In this document: piece by piece, positions 1 to 7,913 of the stretch
Layout: each line of letters begins with the position of its first letter
Position numbering within the stretch: the first letter of the stretch is position 1
Assembly (NCBI GenBank): GCA_965242575.1
Contig: OZ251461.1
Coordinates: 1,860,001 to 1,924,000, forward strand
Direction of reading: 5' to 3'
DNA from: JANQOH01 sp965242575
Lineage (GTDB): Bacteria > Pseudomonadota > Alphaproteobacteria > UBA7887
Length of the DNA: 64,000 bases
Made by a program: the position numbers and the translations under genes
Notes under the pieces: model-generated
Databases searched by the model: none
Told to the model about the DNA's origin: nothing
The model's input: only the letters and a program-made list of their open reading frames with translations

Positions 1-181
1 GCCCCTGCGCCTCGGCATGCGCGGCGCGGTTGGCGAAGAACCGCGTCATGGTCCGCTGGCGGACGTCGATGTCGATGCTGGCGACGCGGTAGCCGGCGCC
101 GAGCAAGCCCACGGCCAGATGCGCCGCGACGGTCGATTTGCCCGACCCGCCCTTCTCGTTGCCGACGACGATCACCCGCAT
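1..181 (-). CDS. mipZ: Division-plane positioning ATPase MipZ (N-terminal part, runs off the left edge)
   Basis: Only the first 60 codons are present. They begin MRVIVVGNEKGGSGKST, the deviant Walker A of the ParA/MinD superfamily in its MipZ form, followed by IDIDVRQRTMTRFFANR, which is characteristic of MipZ rather than ParA. MipZ forms a gradient on the nucleoid and inhibits FtsZ away from midcell in alphaproteobacteria lacking Min. The ATG is placed directly before the P-loop strand, as usual for the family. The remainder lies outside the window, so integrity of the gene cannot be judged. Confidence 0.88.
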   Translation of the reverse strand, partial: MRVIVVGNEKGGSGKSTVAAHLAVGLLGAGYRVASIDIDVRQRTMTRFFANRAAHAEAQG

Positions 182-800
182 GGCCGCCTCCCGCGCGGCG
201 AACGGCCGCCGGCCCGGCGGCCATCGCCCCTACTTTAGCCTACCGCGGCGCGGCCCGCGATTCGCGGCGGCGCGCGGGCGCTCCCGGGATTGCGCCGCAG
301 GCGGGCGCATTCGTTCATAACATGGGCGATGGCGTAATATGGGCGATGGCCGGAACGAAATCGCAACTGGAATCCGCCGCCGAGGCGTTCTCCGCCAAAC
401 TGCAGCGCGTGCGCGCGTCCGGCGAACATCGACGGGGCGGCCGGCCCGAAATTTCCGCGGATACCATGCAGAGCCCTTCAAGCCAGAGACGTATGAGAAA
501 TCCGGGCTCAAGCTGGCCGCCGCCGGCCTCGCTGGCGAGGCCCCCAACGTAACCGGGGGCGACATGGCGGACTCCGCGGACGAACGCCCGATTGTGGGGA
601 GACTGAATTATTGCGGAATTGGTGGATAGGTGGGAATAACCGAAATTGGCCCGGAATTGGCGGGCGTCTGGCGAAGGGGCGGCGAGCGAGGCGCAGGACG
701 GGACTGCGAAAAAATTGGAATCCAGGGACGCGGCAGCGGGAAAACGGGCGGAAATCCCGCAACGGCGCGGTGGCGGAAAGGGCGAGAAAAAAACGGCGCG
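182..800. other. Non-coding, decayed mobile-DNA stretch
   Basis: About 620 bp between mipZ and the prophage tail gene. I see no frame with convincing protein similarity. The part around 451-506 is a remnant of an IS1380-type end, entered separately. A near-direct repeat of GGGCGATGGC occurs at about 324-353. The rest (507-800) is GC-rich with scattered A-tracts and reads as eroded prophage or IS flank. Confidence 0.5.
451..506. mobile_element. Solo end of an IS1380-family element
   Basis: The stretch ends in TATGAGAAATCCGGG. This matches, with one difference, the reverse complement of the left terminus of the IS1380 copy near 50653. Reading outward, about 60 bp also align (roughly 70% by eye) with the last 60 bp of that copy, sharing CAAGCCAGAGACGT / CAAACCAGAGACGT. 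No transposase sequence accompanies it, so it is a decayed or deleted element. An IS-mediated deletion may explain the missing flank of the neighbouring prophage. Confidence 0.5.
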
Positions 801-1241
801 TCAGACGGGGTCGAGGTAGTCGCCCAATATCTCGTCGATGTGGACGATGTCCTCGGCGGTCAGGCCGAGGAAGGGGCGGGCGGGGATGTTGGACTCCGCG
901 CGGCCGAACTGGTGGGTCCCGGCATACACCTCGGGACTGCCGAACAGGAGGCCGTCGCGGTCGGCCTCGTAGTTGAGCGTCTTCATCAGCTGGCCCTCGA
1001 GGACGAGGATCTTGCCCCGGTTCTTCGGCTTGCGCGCCGCGTAGGACTCGGAGAGCGGAGCCCAGGGCGTCCCGTCGGGGGCCTTGCGCGACCGGAAGCG
1101 CTCGCGGGTGGAGTTGAGCAGGAGCTCGCCGATCTCGTTCAGAGCGGGGGCGGGGTCGGCGAGGCGGTCGGCGAGCTCGGACAGGCGGCGGCGGACGTCG
1201 CCCAGTCCCTCGATCTTGAGTTCGAGCCTTGCGCCGGCCAT
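801..1241 (-). CDS. Phage virion morphogenesis protein (Mu gpG-like tail completion)
   Basis: 146 aa, beginning MAGARLELKIEGLGDVRRRL. The body carries the family pattern: an amphipathic N-terminus, then RERFRSRKAPDGTPWAPLSESY, a basic KPKNRGKIL segment, and a C-terminal HQFGRAESNIPARPFLGL motif typical of phage virion morphogenesis proteins (PF05069). In Mu this protein acts in head/tail completion. It lies downstream of the gpF-like gene as in Mu. The reading frame looks intact although the phage around it is not, so it may be a recent remnant or simply undecayed. Confidence 0.85.
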   Translation of the reverse strand: MAGARLELKIEGLGDVRRRLSELADRLADPAPALNEIGELLLNSTRERFRSRKAPDGTPWAPLSESYAARKPKNRGKILVLEGQLMKTLNYEADRDGLLFGSPEVYAGTHQFGRAESNIPARPFLGLTAEDIVHIDEILGDYLDPV

Positions 1242-1263
1242 GGCGGCATCCTACCATATGCGG

Positions 1264-1353
1264 GCGCCGCGCGAGTAAGTCTCAGCCGGTTAGAGCGGGC
1301 TTCGGCGAAAGCCGGATCCGGGTCGGGGGTTCGACTCCCCCCCGCGCGGCGCA
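1264..1353 (+). other. tRNA-like hairpin, non-canonical
   Basis: A 10-bp perfect acceptor-like stem (GCGCCGCGCG at 1264-1273 with CGCGCGGCGC at 1343-1352) encloses a D-arm-like CTCAGCCGGTTAGAG, a GGCTT/AAGCC hairpin and a GGGGG-TTCGACT-CCCCC arm that looks like a T-arm. Spacings do not fit a functional tRNA: nine bases separate a 7-bp acceptor from the D-arm, and the middle loop has six bases. It sits between the two prophage genes. A pseudo-tRNA or attachment-site relic is possible, and so is chance in GC-rich DNA. Confidence 0.3.
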
Positions 1354-1357
1354 CCCC

Positions 1358-3655
1358 CTATCGGAGTTCGCCGGCGAGCGGGACGTAGCGGCGTTCGCGC
1401 AGGTTGCGCGCCGCGACGTAGCCGGCGCTCCGCACGGCGTTCGCGAGGGGGCGGGCGCCCTCCCGGAAGTCGAGCCGGACGGCGACCTTGCCGGCGGCGT
1501 CGCGCTCGGCGGGGCTGAAGGCGAAGACGAGCGTCCGTCCCTTGCCCTCGGTGTCGAGGAGGACGGCCTCGGGGTTGGCGAGGACCTCGGGCAGGCGGTC
1601 CATGTCCACGCCGTCCAGCGCCCGGTCGCGGAGGCGCTTCGACTCGCGCTCCATATGGGCCAGGCGCTCGTCGGTGACGACGACCTGGGCGCTGGAGGGG
1701 GCGTCGCCGCGCCGGCGCAGCGCGTCGACGACGGCGAGGGGGAGGGCGCCGGCCTCGAAGACTTCGCCGACGGGTTTGCGCCCGGAGCGGAGGGCGCGCC
1801 AGCGGCGCCATTCGGCGGACAGCGCCGGCAGGGCGCGGGGGTTCGACAGCGCGGCGGCGACGCCGCGGGCGGCGAAGGCGGGCTCCTGCGCCAGGGCCTT
1901 GCGGACGCGGTCGCGGGCGGCGCGGCCCAGCGCGGCCTCGCGCCCCGGAGCATAGCCGAAGCCGGGGTCGACGCCCTCCGGTGCCTCGACGATGCGCGCC
2001 GCCGCGCCCTTGCCCACAGTCACCCGGCGCATGTTCACGGGCGGGGCCTCGTCCGGGCCAGTCTTGCCGAGGCGCTCGAGGTCGCGGTCGGAGAGGGACT
2101 CCAGGTAGCAGTTGCAGCCCCATCCGTTGGCGGGGTTGTGGGTGAGCAACCACGGGTCGTCGTGGCGGAGGACCAGGCCGTCCCAGGCGAGGTGCTCCTC
2201 GCGCGGGTCCTCGGAGGCGATGGAGTGGCGGTAGCGGACGTAGGGGCGGCGGTGGGCGATGGCCTGTATCTGGCGCCAGCGCCCGGCATTGTAGGACTGG
2301 GTGACGTTAGTGTGCCAGATGGTCCGTGCGCGCCAGTCCCGCCCGCCCTTGTAGTCCCAGCCGTGCTTCGCGACCGCCGCGTCGAAGCGCTTGCGAAAGT
2401 CGCGCAGGGTCTCGCCGTCGGCGGTGGCGGCCTCGACGGCGGCGCGGAGGTCGGAGAGCAGGTCGTCGCGCGCCGCGCCGGCGACGACGAAGGCTACGTC
2501 GTGATGCTCCTGCCAGATATCGGTCCAGGTCTCGGTGGGGAGCGAGAGCTTGCCGCGGAAGAAGGCGATCTGCTTGCGGAAGGGCAGGCGGGCGTGGGAC
2601 GCGGAGGGGCGCGGGGGGTCGGCCAACTCCACGGAGCGGGGCGGGTCGGCCAGCGCGACGGGGGCGGGGGCGTCGTCCACGTCGACGCGGCCGGCGAGAT
2701 CGGCGGCGGCCATCGCCCGGGCCAGCCCGTCGCGAACGGGGGCCGTATCGAGATCAGCCTGGGCCTCCGCGTCGATCCAGCGCCGGAAGGCCGCGAGGTC
2801 CGCGGCGCCGTCGAGGGCGCGGCGGGCGCGGGCGAGCCACGCGTCCAGGCGCGGACCGAGCGCGCGATCCGCGCGAGCGGAGAGCAGCGCGGCCGGGTCC
2901 GCGTCCTCATCGTCCTCGCCGGGATCGGCCAGCGCGACGGGGCCGCCGGAAGGACGCCGGCGGGACGGCGGGGCGGTTCGGGGCGGGGCGGCCTCGGCGG
3001 CGAGGCGGACGCCGTAGGTCTCCTCGAGGTACTCGCGGTCGAGGCGGTAGCCCATATCGGCGATGGTCTTGTCGCGGGCGGCGCGGCGGGAGAGGTCCTC
3101 CTCGGAGCGCATCCGCCGCGTGACGCGGGGGACGGCGGCGCCGGGGAAGTTCCATTGCACCAGCCACGCCGCGGGGCCGCGCATCCAGCTGTCGTCGATG
3201 AGGCGGGCGTCGGCCTCGACGACCTCGCGGCGGACCTCCATGTGGACGTCGGCCTGGGCGCGGGAGGCGCCGTCCTCGGTGGTCATCGTCTGCGACAGGA
3301 CGATGGTCGTGATGACGTCCTGCATGCGCTGGTGCAGCTCGGCGTAGGACGGGGCGCCGGCGCGGCTCGCCTCCAGCAGGGACAGGCGCATGGATTCCGG
3401 CAGGGTGATGGCCGTATTCGTGTGGACGGCGCGGGCGGCGGCGAGCAGGACGTCGCGCTCGCGCTTCGAGGCGCCGGGAGGGTAGGCGCCCACGCTCGTC
3501 GGCGAGCCGAACTTTTCGAGGTAGGTAATCCAGTCCTTGATGCCCTGCTTCTTGAACCGGACGGGCCAGTAGAGCTGGGAGGCGAGGCCCCGCCCATACG
3601 GCTCGTCGTCGTTGTCGGCGCCGGTGGCGGCGAGCCAGAATTTGCGCTCCGGCAC
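1358..3655 (-). CDS. Truncated Mu-like portal protein fused in frame to gpF-like minor head protein with C-terminal PBECR2-type nuclease domain
   Basis: Read from a possible GTG at 3655 the frame gives 765 residues. Residues 1-325 match the C-terminal part of DUF935 portal proteins (LASQLYWPVRFKKQGIKDW, then LEKFGSPTSVG). Residues 357-570 match the phage Mu F/SPP1 gp7 minor head family (WHTNVTQSYNAGRWRQ, THNPANGWGCNCYLESL). Residues about 630-765 resemble the PBECR2 phage nuclease fold (VTDERLAHMERESKR, GKVAVRLDF, NAVRSAGYVA). No stop separates portal from gpF. A VALADP motif repeats three times in the linker. The N-terminal portal half is missing, so the start is uncertain; gpF could start internally, for example at a GTG at 2632. 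Confidence 0.75.
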   Translation of the reverse strand: MPERKFWLAATGADNDDEPYGRGLASQLYWPVRFKKQGIKDWITYLEKFGSPTSVGAYPPGASKRERDVLLAAARAVHTNTAITLPESMRLSLLEASRAGAPSYAELHQRMQDVITTIVLSQTMTTEDGASRAQADVHMEVRREVVEADARLIDDSWMRGPAAWLVQWNFPGAAVPRVTRRMRSEEDLSRRAARDKTIADMGYRLDREYLEETYGVRLAAEAAPPRTAPPSRRRPSGGPVALADPGEDDEDADPAALLSARADRALGPRLDAWLARARRALDGAADLAAFRRWIDAEAQADLDTAPVRDGLARAMAAADLAGRVDVDDAPAPVALADPPRSVELADPPRPSASHARLPFRKQIAFFRGKLSLPTETWTDIWQEHHDVAFVVAGAARDDLLSDLRAAVEAATADGETLRDFRKRFDAAVAKHGWDYKGGRDWRARTIWHTNVTQSYNAGRWRQIQAIAHRRPYVRYRHSIASEDPREEHLAWDGLVLRHDDPWLLTHNPANGWGCNCYLESLSDRDLERLGKTGPDEAPPVNMRRVTVGKGAAARIVEAPEGVDPGFGYAPGREAALGRAARDRVRKALAQEPAFAARGVAAALSNPRALPALSAEWRRWRALRSGRKPVGEVFEAGALPLAVVDALRRRGDAPSSAQVVVTDERLAHMERESKRLRDRALDGVDMDRLPEVLANPEAVLLDTEGKGRTLVFAFSPAERDAAGKVAVRLDFREGARPLANAVRSAGYVAARNLRERRYVPLAGELR

Positions 3656-3705
3656 CGATGGCACCGGAGGCGGACCGGCCCGGGGCAAGACCGATGGGAG
3701 CCCCG

Positions 3706-4530
3706 TCAATCGGGCAGCGCCGCGCGCATTCGGTGGCCGAGCGCGGCCATGCCGGCGATGGGGCCGGCAGAGAAGCGGGCCGCCAGGTCGGCGAGGGCGC
3801 GGAGTTCGTCTTCCGGCGGCGGCGCCGTTCCCTCCCTCGGCGCCATCGCCCGGGCGAGACGCGCCATCGCGGGCCGGGCGCGGGCGTGCAGGGCGGCGGC
3901 GCGCGCGGCGACGGCGGCGCGGTCGAGAGCCAACGCCGACGCCGCGGCCAGCGCCAGGAAGGCGGGCCACGGCGCCAGGTGGCGGTAGAGGCTCGGAATT
4001 ATCGGCGTGTCCGGCGGCGCGGCGCGGGCGGCCAGCAGCCGGACGAGGTCCGCGGTCGCGGCGGGCAGCGCCGCCATGTCCGGAATCGGCGGCAGAAGGG
4101 GCGGCGCCGGCGGCGCCGGCGGCGCATCGGCCGGGCGCGGCGGGCGCGCCGCGCCGCCATCGGCCAGGAAGGCCGCCAGCGCGCCGATGGCGGCCAGATT
4201 GCCGAGATTGGCCCGGTTGTAGGCGTCGACGGTGGCGCGGATCGCCCGCAGGTCGGCCGCGCCGAGCCCGGCGGCGGCCAGCGCCTCGCGCGGCGGAGGC
4301 GGCGGCGCGCCGCCGTCGTCGAGGCCGGCGCGCGGCGCCGCCCGCTCCCGCTCCACGGCGCCGGAGAGGAACGACGGACGCAGCGCGCCCCAGGCCCACG
4401 GCAGGACTCCCGGCCGCGCGGCCATGCGGCGGTAGATCAGGTTGACCATGCCCGCGCCCGTGCAGCGGCGGATGTCGTCGTAGAGCCGGGCGGTTTCGCC
4501 GCGCGCCTCCGCCTCGCCGATTTCGCTCAC
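3706..4530 (-). CDS. DehI-like (halocarboxylic acid dehalogenase family) protein
   Basis: 274 aa. The N-terminus MSEIGEAEARGETARLYDDI followed by GAGMVNLIYRRMAARPGVL and WAWGALRP is the pattern of the DehI family (PF10778), whose studied members dehalogenate short haloacids. A second, weaker repeat begins near YNRANLGNLAAIG, fitting the two-repeat all-helical fold. The GTG start overlaps the mltG stop as GTGA, so it is the last gene of the fab-mltG operon. The substrate here is unknown, and operon position argues only for co-expression. The prophage remnant begins immediately after its stop codon. Confidence 0.6.
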   Translation of the reverse strand: MSEIGEAEARGETARLYDDIRRCTGAGMVNLIYRRMAARPGVLPWAWGALRPSFLSGAVERERAAPRAGLDDGGAPPPPPREALAAAGLGAADLRAIRATVDAYNRANLGNLAAIGALAAFLADGGAARPPRPADAPPAPPAPPLLPPIPDMAALPAATADLVRLLAARAAPPDTPIIPSLYRHLAPWPAFLALAAASALALDRAAVAARAAALHARARPAMARLARAMAPREGTAPPPEDELRALADLAARFSAGPIAGMAALGHRMRAALPD

Positions 4531-5510
4531 CGCTCCCCCCGCTCGCGCTGGACGCGCCGCCAACGCGCTACGTTGGCGTTGTGCTCCCGCAGCGTGCGCG
4601 CGAAGGCGTGGCCGCCGGAGCCGTCGGCGACGAAATACAGGTCGCCGGTCTCCACGGGGCGCAGCGCGGCCTCCAGCGCCGCGCGGCCGGGATTGGCGAT
4701 GGGGCCCGGCGGCAGCCCGGCGTGGAGGTAGGTGTTGTAGGGACTGTCGATTTCGAGGTCGCTCCGCTTCAGAGCGCGCCCCAGCGGCCCCTTCCCGCCG
4801 GTGAGGGCGTAGATCGCCGTCGGGTCCGATTGCAGGCGCATGCCCCGGCGCAGGCGGCTCGTGAACACCCCGGCGATGCGCGCGCGCTCGCCGGCCTGCC
4901 CCGTCTCCTTCTCGACGATGGAGGCGAGGATCACCGCGTCGCGCGGCGTTGCGAACGGCAGCCCGTCGGCGCGCGCCGCCCACAGTTCCGCCAGCGTCTC
5001 GCGGGCCGCCGCCGCCATGCGCGCGACCAGGGCGGCGCGCGATTCGCCCTTCCGGTAATGATAGGTCTCCGGCAGCAGCCCGCCTTCCTCCGGAACGGCG
5101 GAGATCTCCCCGGTCAGGCCGTCGGCGGCCATGAGCCGGGCGACGATTTCGGCCGAGGTGAGGCCCTCCGGCGCGGTGAACCGCCGCGCGATGGCCTTGC
5201 CCTCGGTGAGGATGCGCAGCACCCGCGCGGCGCTGGCGCCCGCCGGAATCGCGTATTCCCCGGCGCGCAGCGCGCCGCGCTTGCCGCGGACGACGGCGAG
5301 GACCTCGAAGGTCCGCGCGCCGCGGACGACCCCGTCCGCCTCCAACGCCCGGGCGACGGCGCGCAGGCCCCGCCCGGGCGGGATCTCCACCGTCGCCTCC
5401 GCGGCCAGCGGTCCGGGCCGCTCCGCGCTCTTGACGAACCACACGCCGGCGAGGGCGGCGGCGGCGGCGAGGGCGAGGACCAGGGCGAGAAAATCGCCGA
5501 TGGGGCGCAT
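4527..5510 (-). CDS. mltG: Endolytic murein transglycosylase MltG
   Basis: 327 aa inner-membrane enzyme that cleaves nascent glycan strands to end their elongation. It has one N-terminal membrane helix (about residues 6-26), a LysM-like extracellular segment with ALRAGEYAIPAGASA, and the YceG catalytic domain. Catalytic glutamate lies in ILASIVEKETGQAGER, and LRRGMRLQSDPTAIYAL and SPYNTYLHAGLPPGPIANPG are the other conserved blocks. It follows fabF by 12 bp, the usual alphaproteobacterial arrangement, and its stop overlaps the start of the DehI-like gene. Confidence 0.95.
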   Translation of the reverse strand: MRPIGDFLALVLALAAAAALAGVWFVKSAERPGPLAAEATVEIPPGRGLRAVARALEADGVVRGARTFEVLAVVRGKRGALRAGEYAIPAGASAARVLRILTEGKAIARRFTAPEGLTSAEIVARLMAADGLTGEISAVPEEGGLLPETYHYRKGESRAALVARMAAAARETLAELWAARADGLPFATPRDAVILASIVEKETGQAGERARIAGVFTSRLRRGMRLQSDPTAIYALTGGKGPLGRALKRSDLEIDSPYNTYLHAGLPPGPIANPGRAALEAALRPVETGDLYFVADGSGGHAFARTLREHNANVARWRRVQRERGER

Positions 5511-5522
5511 GGCTCCGGCCCG

Positions 5523-6791
5523 TCAGGGCGCCTTCCGGACGATCAGGCTGGCGTTGGTGCCGCCGAACCCGAAGGAGTTGGAGAGCGCCGCGCGCACCGG
5601 CCGCCGTTTCGCCTCCAGCGGGACCAGGTCGAGGTCGCAGCCGGGCGACGGGTTCTCCAGGTTCAGCGTCGGCGGGACCGTGTCCTCGTGGACGGCGAGG
5701 ATCGAGAAGATCGCCTCCACCGCGCCGGCGGCGCCGAGCAGGTGGCCGATGGCGGATTTGGTGGACGACATCGACAGCTTCGCCGCCGCGCCGCCGAACA
5801 GGCGTTTGACCGCCTCGTGCTCGATCTCGTCGCCGAGCGGGGTCGAGGTCCCGTGCGCGTTGACGTAATCGACGTCGCCCGGCGCCATGCCGGCGCGGTC
5901 CAGCGCCGCGCGCATGGAGCGGAAGCCGCCATCGCCGTCGGGCGCCGGCGCGGTGATGTGGTGCGCGTCGCCGGACAGGCCGTAGCCGGCGATTTCGGCG
6001 TAGATGCGCGCGCCGCGGCGCCGCGCGTGGCCGTAGTCCTCCAGCACGACCGCCCCGGCGCCCTCGCCGAGCACGAAGCCGTCGCGGTCGCGGTCCCACG
6101 GGCGCGACGCGCGCGCCGGCGCGTCGTTGAAGCCGGTCGACAGCGCCCGCGCCGCCGAGAACCCGGCGACCGCCAGCCGCGAGATCGCCGATTCCGACCC
6201 GCCTGCCACCATCGCGTCGGCGTCGCCCCACAGGATCAGCCGCGCCGCGTCGCCGATGGCGTGCGCGCCGGTGGAGCACGCCGTGACCACCGAATGGTTC
6301 GGCCCCTTGAAGCCGTAGCGTATCGAGACCTGCCCGGAGGCGAGGTTGATCAGGCAGGAGGGGATGAAGAACGGACTCACCCCGCGCCGGCCCTTTTCCG
6401 CCAGGCTCAGCGTCGCCGCCTCGATGCCGGGGAGGCCGCCGATTCCGGAGCCGATGAGCACCCCGGTGCGCTCGCGGCCCCGGTCGTCCTCCGGCCGCCA
6501 CCCCGAATCCTCCACCGCCTCGGCGGCGGCGGCGATGGCGTAATGGATGAAGGTGTCCATCCGCCGCCGTTCGCGCGGCTCGATCCAGGCGCCGGGGTCG
6601 AACCCGTCCTCCTCGTCCGGCCCCGGAACCTGCCCGGCGACGCGCGAGGGCATGTCGGAGACGTCGACCCGGTCGATGGCGCGGATCCCCGACTCCCCGG
6701 CGAGCAGCCGCCGCCAGCTGGGGCGGACTCCGCAGGCGAGCGGCGTGACCGCGCCGAGACCGGTGACGACGACCCGCCTGCCCGCGTCCAC
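5523..6791 (-). CDS. fabF: 3-oxoacyl-[acyl-carrier-protein] synthase II
   Basis: 422 aa condensing enzyme that extends acyl-ACP with malonyl-ACP. The active-site cysteine is Cys172 in VVTACSTGAHAIG. The two catalytic histidines are in VNAHGTSTPLGD and KSAIGHLLGAAGAVE, and the C-terminal GFGGTN loop is present. Length is normal for FabF. It lies 31 bp downstream of acpP in the fabD-fabG-acpP-fabF order, so it is almost certainly co-transcribed with them. Confidence 0.96.
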   Translation of the reverse strand: MDAGRRVVVTGLGAVTPLACGVRPSWRRLLAGESGIRAIDRVDVSDMPSRVAGQVPGPDEEDGFDPGAWIEPRERRRMDTFIHYAIAAAAEAVEDSGWRPEDDRGRERTGVLIGSGIGGLPGIEAATLSLAEKGRRGVSPFFIPSCLINLASGQVSIRYGFKGPNHSVVTACSTGAHAIGDAARLILWGDADAMVAGGSESAISRLAVAGFSAARALSTGFNDAPARASRPWDRDRDGFVLGEGAGAVVLEDYGHARRRGARIYAEIAGYGLSGDAHHITAPAPDGDGGFRSMRAALDRAGMAPGDVDYVNAHGTSTPLGDEIEHEAVKRLFGGAAAKLSMSSTKSAIGHLLGAAGAVEAIFSILAVHEDTVPPTLNLENPSPGCDLDLVPLEAKRRPVRAALSNSFGFGGTNASLIVRKAP

Positions 6792-6822
6792 GCGGCGCCC
6801 CCGGCTGCGGCGGCGGGGCCGG

Positions 6823-7065
6823 CTACACCTGCTGGGCGATGAAGTCGATCGCGTCCTGCACGGTGACGATCTTGTCGGCCACGTCGTCCGGGATCTCGCA
6901 GCCGAACTCTTCCTCGAAGGCCATCACCATCTCGACCGCGTCGAGGCTGTCGGCGCCCAGATCGTCCATCAGGCTGGCGCTTTCCGTCACCTTCGCCTCG
7001 TCGATCCCCAGATGCTCGACGACGATCTTCTTGACGCGCCCGGCGACGTCGTTGGCGTCACTCAT
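6823..7065 (-). CDS. acpP: Acyl carrier protein
   Basis: 80 aa, acidic, with the phosphopantetheine site Ser40 in LGADSLDAVEMVMAFEEEF. The chosen ATG gives MSDANDVAGRVKKIVVEHLG, the usual ACP N-terminus; an upstream in-frame ATG would add a basic tail that does not belong to the family. It carries growing acyl chains for FabD, FabG and FabF, all encoded next to it. About 100 bp separate it from fabG, enough for its own promoter, as is common for the abundant ACP. Confidence 0.97.
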   Translation of the reverse strand: MSDANDVAGRVKKIVVEHLGIDEAKVTESASLMDDLGADSLDAVEMVMAFEEEFGCEIPDDVADKIVTVQDAIDFIAQQV

Positions 7066-7164
7066 GCGGATAATCCCCGTTGCGTGTTGGTCGTGCGGCG
7101 GGCCCGAACGCCCGGCGCGGGGTGTTACCACGGCCCCGCCCGCGCCGCCATACGCCCGCGCGCG

Positions 7165-7902
7165 TCAAATCATGACCATGCCGCCGTTCACGTGCAAGGT
7201 CTGGCCGGTGACGTAGGCCGCCTCCTCCGACGCCAGGAACACCACGCCGGCCGCCACGTCGCCCGCCGCGCCGAAGCGCCCGGCGGGGATGGCCGCCAGC
7301 AGGCGCGCGCGCCGCGCCTCGTCGAGCGCGCGCGTCATGTCGGTGTCGATCATGCCGGGGGCCAGGCAATTGACGGTGACGCCGCGCGCGGCGGCCTCGG
7401 CGGCGAGCGCCTTGCTCATGCCGATCATCCCCGCCTTGGAGGCGGCGTAGTTCGCCTGCCCCGCATTGCCGGCGACCCCCACCACCGAGGTTACGTTGAT
7501 TATCCGCCCCCAGCGGCGGCGCATCATGCCGCGCAGCGCTCCCCGCGCGACGCGGAACGCCGCCGTCAGGTTGACCTCGAGCACCGCCCGCCAGTCCTCG
7601 TCCTTCATGCGGAGCGCCAAGCCGTCGCGGGTGAGGCCGGCGTTGTTGACCACGATGTCGAGCCGCCCCAGCGCCGATTCGGCCGCGCCGGCGAGTCCGG
7701 CGGCGGCCTCCGCGTCGGCCAGGTCGCACGGCAGCGCGGCGGCGCGCGCGCCCAGTTCCGCCGCCAGCGCGTCGAGGCGTTCGCGGCGGGTGCCGGAGAG
7801 CGCCACCGCCGCGCCCGCCGCGTGCAGCGCGCGCGCCGCGGCGCCGCCGATCCCCCCCGACGCGCCCGTCACCAGCGCCGCCTTGCCCGCAAGGTCGAAC
7901 AT
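7165..7902 (-). CDS. fabG: 3-oxoacyl-[acyl-carrier-protein] reductase
   Basis: 245 aa short-chain dehydrogenase that reduces 3-ketoacyl-ACP with NADPH. The cofactor motif TGASGGIGG is at residues 12-20, NNAG at 86-89, and the catalytic triad is Ser139, Tyr152 and Lys156 (NYAASKAG). The C-terminus YVTGQTLHVNGGMVMI is typical of FabG. The ATG chosen starts MFDLAGKAALVTG, in the expected place before the first strand. It is 11 bp downstream of fabD. Confidence 0.95.
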   Translation of the reverse strand: MFDLAGKAALVTGASGGIGGAAARALHAAGAAVALSGTRRERLDALAAELGARAAALPCDLADAEAAAGLAGAAESALGRLDIVVNNAGLTRDGLALRMKDEDWRAVLEVNLTAAFRVARGALRGMMRRRWGRIINVTSVVGVAGNAGQANYAASKAGMIGMSKALAAEAAARGVTVNCLAPGMIDTDMTRALDEARRARLLAAIPAGRFGAAGDVAAGVVFLASEEAAYVTGQTLHVNGGMVMI

Positions 7903-7913
7903 GCCCGGCTCCC

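Larger units (their letters stand above)
790..3705 (-). mobile_element. Mu-like prophage remnant
   Basis: Two head genes survive in Mu order on the minus strand: a fused portal fragment plus gpF-like minor head protein, then a gpG-like virion morphogenesis protein. Everything normally upstream (transposase, terminase, most of the portal) and downstream (protease, major head, tail) is absent. The remnant abuts the intact dehI-like/mltG operon on the right and IS1380 debris on the left. The limits are approximate and no att sites could be fixed. Confidence 0.75.

Noticed and set aside
1229..3988. A 919-codon open frame on the plus strand across the prophage remnant
   Set aside because: It is the antisense shadow of the portal/gpF frame. 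Its product is low-complexity Gly/Ala/Arg/Val with no domain, a common artefact in GC-rich DNA.
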